Positions 58,801-64,000 of a stretch of 64,000 nt of DNA are shown here, piece after piece. Positions within the stretch are counted from its first letter, which is position 1. Each line of letters begins with the position of its first letter. Position numbers and translations under genes: made by a program. The stretch comes from Neoconidiobolus thromboides FSU 785. Taxonomy: Eukaryota; Entomophthoromycota; Entomophthoromycetes; Entomophthorales; Neoconidiobolaceae. Below the pieces are notes generated by a model. It was not told the origin of the DNA. It was given only the letters and a program-made list of their open reading frames with translations, and did not search any database. Location: contig MU626285.1 of NCBI GenBank assembly GCA_025603075.1, positions 62,001-126,000 on the forward strand, written 5' to 3'.

Positions 58801-61065
58801 TAGTCTACAAGTTTTCAAAATTTTGATTAGATTGAGTTTATATTGCTATTTTAAGAAATTATAAATATAACTGTTCTTTATTATTTTATAAGTTTATTAT
58901 TTTTTTCAAAAACAAATGTTTATTAATTCAATAAAAATGATAATGAGAAAAAAGGAGCTAATGAAAAGCATTTTAATACAATTGATGAGTATTGAGATAA
59001 ACTTTTTATGTTTTATTAATGGAAAATCTTTTTTTAATGAACTCCAATGAACAGCTGTTTAAGCTAAATAGGATTGAAAAAGTATGAGTAATTCGATTTT
59101 CTTAAAGTTATTTCCTGTCTAATTTACTAAATATATTATTAGCCAATAAATACTGTTCTTGTATAAATTTTCATAAATCAGCTTAAAAAATATGTAAAAA
59201 TAATGAAAATAAAATAATTTTTCCCATACGTATATTTATTTAATGGTTTGGAAAATAAAGAGCAAACACTACACAAATACAATTCATCTAGATTATGATT
59301 ATGCTAGTACAAATAATAATAGCATAAAATTGTTACTTTTTAGCCCTACTTCTCTGGCTTAATTTATTTGATTTTATTTGGCAACAAGTCAGAGTGTTTT
59401 GCTTTTTCATAATTATATGAAAATAAAAAGCAGCAAAAACCCTAAGTAAGCAAAAATTTTTTCAGGCTTTTAAACTACCATTCTTTTGATTTTTATAGTA
59501 AATTAAGGTTTAACTCTAAATTAGTTTGGCTGGCCTCAACAACTATGAGGATTATTGTATATTGACTGAAACTAATCAAAGCTGTAAACAATAACTTAAG
59601 CTTAGCTATAACAGTTTAATTTTGAATTACTCATGAAGTTTTATATGATATTGAGCCATGGGCTTTTTTACTGACAAAGAGCTCATAAGTCTTTATTTTA
59701 TATCGAATACGTTGAATACCTAATCGCCATATAGGAGTGTTTTTTTGACTTCATTATTTTTTCCATTTTTCAAGCGCTATTTAAGCGGAAAATTTGTTAG
59801 TAAAGTTCTTAAACACAAAAATACATCCCCATATACTTACAAATGAAATAAAGGTTGGCTTCCTTATCAAATTCTAATTTCATCGCTTTTTTATCATACT
59901 GAAATTCATCATTGCTTTAATTATCTCATGCTTAGGTACTTACTTATACCCTTGAGTTAAAATGCAGGTGTTTTAGTATCTATTATATTGGTACCAACCA
60001 GGCTATAAATAAATCATAGTTTTTAGATGGTAATAGGTTTTGTATAATTTTTCATATGGTTAATTACATTCAGATTTCATGGTAATATGAACAAAATGCA
60101 CCAGATTTTTATCTGAGCATAAAAGATACATTTACTTAAACTCAATCTAGTTATAATCATAAAATAAATTGCTTGATAAGTTATAAAAATAAACAAAGAC
60201 TCTGTTCAAACAATAATGTACTTTAATCAAAACTTTAAATGTCATTATATTATTATTTCCATGCCTTAAACTATTGTTAGTGTCCTAATATTAGTTCTTG
60301 AAGGCATCCAATTGTCCAAATTTCTAAAATAATGTATTTCAACAACTTAGATTAAGCTATCAATTGTATATCACTATAAGTTTCTTATATATTTAAAAAA
60401 TTGGAAAAAACAATTTATGATAAAGAATGACACCTTACGTAGATATAAATCTATTTAAATACCTGTTTATAGCGTAAATGTATCTATTATTTGTATTGTT
60501 TCCATCCTAAATATAATAAACTTTTTTTTATTAGGTAGAGATTGATCACAAATAAATGTATACAATATAAATTCATCAATATAAAAAGTAAAGTTTATTA
60601 AAGAACTTTCTATAAAAAAGAATATTAAAGATGTCCGAGTTTGTTTCAGAATTTACTTAGAAATTAATCCAAATTTTGTTTTGAATTTGTAAGTCTTTAA
60701 TGTGATTGTTTGAATCTAAAAAGCCTAAAATTAAATTTCTTTATTTGAAAAACTTGTTTTAATTGTTTCTTTTTCTTAAATAGCTAATTTTTCTAGCCAT
60801 ATGTTTTATGTTATTTCTGTTAAATATTTAATAGATATATAATGTATAACTATATAATTATATGGATAGAGTTATTTGACTTTATTTTTTGTTAAAATAA
60901 AAATAAAATGCAAACTTTTATAGCTAAACTTTGAAATGGGATTTTTGAAAATTTTGTTTTATTTTATCATAAAATTCCATAAACCTTGGGTTATTATAAG
61001 TAGCTCTTAAAATTGATGTAAATGAATTACAATGTTTATATTATGTGCTTCTTCTCATTTTATGT
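58801..61065. other. AT-rich intergenic region with one MITE
   Basis: 2.3 kb with no supported ORF. It holds the MITE at 59729-59834. The final few hundred bases may include a lost 5' portion of the transposase-like pseudogene. Confidence 0.5.
59729..59834 (+). repeat. ~105-bp foldback MITE, copy 13
   Basis: Left end ATATAGGAGTGT, core CCATTTTTCAAGCGCTATTT, right end ACATCCCCATAT. It is a well preserved copy. Confidence 0.88.
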
Positions 61066-61068
61066 TAA

Positions 61069-62700
61069 AGAAAAGATATATTATCAAAGTTTACTATCGA
61101 TAACAATAAACTTAATCAAGCGAGGTATAAAATTAGTGCTTTAAGGAAAACAGGAAATAAAAATCACCAACTAGCGTTATTATCAGCTATAGCTTCAGTA
61201 TATTCTTTTGATGAATGTAAAAGCTTTGGGTTTAATATAAATAGAAATCAATATGATTATTCAAAAATAAGTAATAACAATAAAATATCAATATTACAAC
61301 CTATTATTAAAAATACAAAAGAAATTAAAGATGACCAAATTGAAACTATTATATGGGGCTGTTTTTTTTAGTTTCATTATTTTTCCATTTTTTAAGCGCT
61401 ATCTATGTGGAAAAACTGTCAGTAAAATTCTTAAATACAAAAATACATCCCCATATAATATTTACTAAATGATTCAACTATTTCATCAAGATTTAATAAA
61501 AAATAATGATAGTAAATATTCATCAGATCATATATATATTAAATGAAAGTAAAAGAATAATATATAGTAAATATTTTAGTAATTCAAAAGATAAAGCAGT
61601 AGCTAGGTCAACATTTTTTAAATATATACCAAGTAATCTTAATGCAGCAAGAAAAACGGATTTATGTAATACATATACCCAGTATACAATTAGAAAAAAG
61701 CTATTTGAGAATAAAATAAATACAGCAATAAAAAATAAATCAAGGATAGAAGAGATTTTTAATGAAGAAGAGAAATTATACAAATTACACAAATTTTGTG
61801 TCGATACTCAAAAAAACACATTTAATGAAACTATTAAAAAATCAAATAATAAAAGTTTTATAATAATTTTAAATTTTAAACAAAATATGGAAACAGGAAT
61901 AAGACCAGATTCAATAAATTTAGATCATTATAACAAACAAGCTATATTAATATTAGGATTTAGTGTTTCATGTTTAAAAGATGATAAAACAATAGGCAAA
62001 GTTTACTTTGATTATTTATCTGAAATACTAAATCGTGATTCAGTATATGCAGGAGATTGTTTAATCGATTTAATCTCTACAGAGCTTTTATTTAAAAGGT
62101 TTACAAAAATTAATATATGGGTAGATACAGGAAATCATTTTAAATCCCAAGAGCTCCTATGTTACGTGTTTAAAGAAATTCATAAAATAAATAGTGGTTT
62201 AAATATTGATCTTAATTTTTTTGCTGACCATCATGGAAAAAGTATAGTTGATGGACATTTTGGAAACCTTTCAAAATGTAAAAGTAATTTTGAAGCATTA
62301 AGTAAAATAGAAGATATCAATCAACTTTCAAGATTTGAGGCTTTTATTTGCGAGCATAATAAAATCAATAACTCGACTGTTAATAATGGGAAAACAGATA
62401 TAATTTTTAAAAAGTATAAAAGAAACAAAAGTACAAAAAGAATAATAGAGATGCAGGGCATTAAGAAGTATTTACACTTTATTAAACATAACAATAAACT
62501 ACATTGTTATCCAGTATCTGATACATCAAAAAAAAGTGATATAGTTCGAATTAGAGTTGTAGAGTCTATAGAAAATAGAAAAATTAAAAGATCGACTCGA
62601 GCTTATCTTACAAAAATAACAGAGAATTTAAAACTTTCGATATTTACTAAGCAAGTAAGTGGTTTGTTAAGTGATAGAAATAAACTATTAAATGGGGATG
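61069..62700 (+). pseudogene. Transposase-like gene (RNase-H-like, DxGxHF / HGKxxxDGHFG type), interrupted by two MITEs
   Basis: An open 5' fragment at 61069-61350 lacks a start (LNQARYKISALRKTGNKNHQ, then LALLSAIASVYSFDECKSFG). It is cut by a MITE, resumes with LNDSTISSRFNKK near 61.47 kb, shifts frame, then becomes a 413-residue ORF at 61506-62747. That ORF has KAVARSTFFKYIPSN and RKTDLC, the 'TFxKYxP...DLC' block, then NIWVDTGNHFKSQELL and NFFADHHGKSIVDGHFGNLS. The D-x-G-x-HF and HGK-x-x-x-D motifs resemble a large group of uncharacterised RNase-H-fold proteins in transposons of animals, amoebae and early-diverging fungi; I infer a DDE-type recombinase. The last ~19 codons are MITE sequence, so the C-terminus is truncated. 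Codon use is far more A/T-rich than in host genes, as expected of mobile DNA. An alternative is that an intron joins the first pieces. Confidence 0.6.
61351..61456 (+). repeat. ~105-bp foldback MITE, copy 14
   Basis: Left end ATATGGGGCTGT, right end ACATCCCCATAT, core CCATTTTTTAAGCGCTATCT. It lies inside the transposase-like coding sequence and ends its upstream frame with an in-element TAG. Confidence 0.9.
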
Positions 62701-62796
62701 TGTTTTTGTATTTAAGAATTTTACTAGCAATTTTTCCACTCAAATAGCGCTTAAAAGGTGGAAAAAGTAATGAAGCCAAAAAAAACATCCCCAAAT
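62690..62796 (-). repeat. ~105-bp foldback MITE, copy 15
   Basis: Left end AAATGGGGATGT, right end ACATCCCCAAAT, core TTTTTCCACTCAAATAGCGC. It is inverted relative to copy 14 and supplies the last codons and stop of the 413-residue ORF. Confidence 0.9.
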
Positions 62797-63341
62797 GCTA
62801 ATACTATTCGAGTTAATAAGCAATCAAAAAGCAAGTAATTGTAATAATAAGTAAGAAGTATCGTTATACTACTTGTATTACATATGGGTAGCTAATTATA
62901 GTTTTGAGGCTAACTACTCCCTCCCATGTAGCTATTTATTAGTTTAACGATATATTAATAATGTAATTATAACATTAGAATGATTTATTTATTTGATAGA
63001 AAATCTGCAATATTGGTTGTAAAGAAGTCGATAATAAATATTTCTCAATAAAGTTTTATAAGAGTATATATTTATCTACATACTGTAACTTTAATTATTA
63101 TTAGTATATATCTATTATATTAGTAAAGGTCTTGTTAATCTGGGAATTTTTATTAGATCTAGTAGAAATTCAGCTAGCTTACAATGTAAGCTATAATATA
63201 ATAAGTTAAAACTGTGTTGAGTACTTTTGTTTTTTAATAAAAAGAATGAAACTAATTTTGACATCTCCATATCATTTAATGTATATTGAACAAAATCTCC
63301 GACTTTGACTTATTAATAATTAAAAATAACAAAAGGCTAAT
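62797..63341. other. Short intergenic region
   Basis: About 550 bases, AT-rich, with no ORF, RNA gene or element recognised. Confidence 0.5.
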
Positions 63342-63918
63342 TCAATAGCCAGGACTGACCATTTGAGGAAGATTGTACCACCTTGGGTTAGTATAAGCAT
63401 TATGGGTTTGATATAAGCTTTGAGGAGCATTTGGGTTTAAGGGAATAATAACTTTATCTCTTTGTTCAATTATACGAAATCTGGCTACTGCATTTTTGTT
63501 CCTTTTAATGTAAGTATTCGTATCTTTGATGCTTTTCACAAAATGAATGTAACCCTAAAATAAATATAATTAGATATTAATTACAAAATAGGTTATAACT
63601 TACATAAATCTCATGAGCTAAAAATGAAAAGATAACAAGAGAAACTAAAACAGCATACGCTAACAGAGAAGGTTTTGCAAAAAAATAGAGGATAACTCCT
63701 ATAGCTATGAATATCACACTTAATAAAGCTATGAGTGCAATCCGATAATTGTAGGTTTTTTTCACGATTGAAGGTAACTGTGCTTTATTTTTATCTGTTC
63801 CAAATAACATTATTTCGGTGATGCTGTGTTGTATATTTAGATCAAACAAATAGTGTGGTTTGATTTGGATATCTTTAATATGAGAATTTTTTGTCAATGC
63901 TGACTGATTGAGGTCCAT
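63342..63918 (-). CDS. Two-membrane-segment protein, unknown function
   Basis: Two exons (start 63918; intron at about 63559-63603 between ...LAHEIY and GYIHFVKSIK), about 175 residues. The N-terminal ~60 residues are soluble. Two close membrane helices follow (IALIALLSVIFIAIGVILYF and LLAYAVLVSLVIFSFLAHEI), then a positively charged cytosol-like C-terminal region (DTNTYIKRNKNAVARFRIIE) ending in an Asn/Pro/Tyr-rich tail (NAPQSLYQTHNAYTNPRWYN). The hairpin layout with soluble ends resembles small ER/nuclear-envelope adaptor proteins of the Spo7/NEP1R1 kind, but the sequence match is too weak to assign. Composition and clean splicing support a real gene. Confidence 0.68.
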
Positions 63919-64000
63919 TGCAATAACTGTTAATAAGGCTAAATTTTTATTTTAAATTGTTTCAAATCTTTTTTCAATATATACTTTTTATCCCCTAAAA

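Noticed and set aside
1-64000. CRISPR array, prophage, bacterial operon or integron
   Set aside because: No direct-repeat arrays with spacers, no ribosome-binding sites or operon layout; genes are spliced and eukaryotic.

Overview
This is a gene-moderate, strongly AT-rich nuclear segment of a fungus. Genes have short GT-AG introns (about 35-90 bases, often with a CTAAC/CTAAT-like branch site). They encode clearly eukaryotic proteins: IRE1, VPS10, SUMO, TAF7, a Nas2/PSMD9-type chaperone, a C1D/Lrp1 factor, a Cus2/Tat-SF1 splicing factor, an RBR ubiquitin ligase, a TMF/Sgm1 golgin and MCM9. A yeast-type IRE1 plus a multi-domain VPS10 with the fungal double hydrophobic segment, a laccase-like multicopper oxidase, a secreted Reeler-domain protein and an MCM9 helicase point to an early-diverging (non-Dikarya) fungus. 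That placement is inference; I cannot name the species.

Layout. 1-5.4 kb: a C2H2/C2HC zinc-finger gene in mostly empty DNA. 5.4-11.6 kb: a small secreted protein, an F-box-like protein, a secreted Reeler protein and, convergent to it, a secreted multicopper oxidase. 13.6-19 kb: SUMO and IRE1. 19.3-31.3 kb: two trafficking genes in divergent orientation, a VPS10 sorting receptor with three (not two) Vps10 domains and a TMF/Sgm1-like Golgi coiled-coil protein. 31.3-39 kb: a decayed region with MITEs, a small ORF and a broken monoacylglycerol-lipase-like gene. 39-48.7 kb: tRNA-Ser(CGA), TAF7, Nas2/PSMD9, a WD40 plus helical protein of unknown role, and a membrane-anchored RBR ligase, all on the minus strand. 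51.5-58.8 kb: C1D/Lrp1, Cus2/Tat-SF1, a small secreted protein (minus strand) and MCM9. 59-64 kb: a decayed transposase-like gene bracketed and interrupted by MITEs, then a two-TM protein.

The most striking non-genic structure is a family of about 105-base foldback elements. I found 15 copies, with ends reading ATATGGGGATGT...ACATCCCCATAT and a central AGCGCT. Several sit as oppositely oriented pairs. One is nested in a second foldback element with 49-base arms, one lies inside a lipase pseudogene, and two break the transposase-like gene. Functionally, IRE1, VPS10, TMF and the secreted proteins all touch the secretory pathway, and SUMO, Nas2 and the RBR ligase touch ubiquitin-like modification. 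I see no sign that this is more than ordinary eukaryotic gene mixing. I did not find a convincing new multi-gene system. All splice structures here were read by eye and have not been tested against transcripts.
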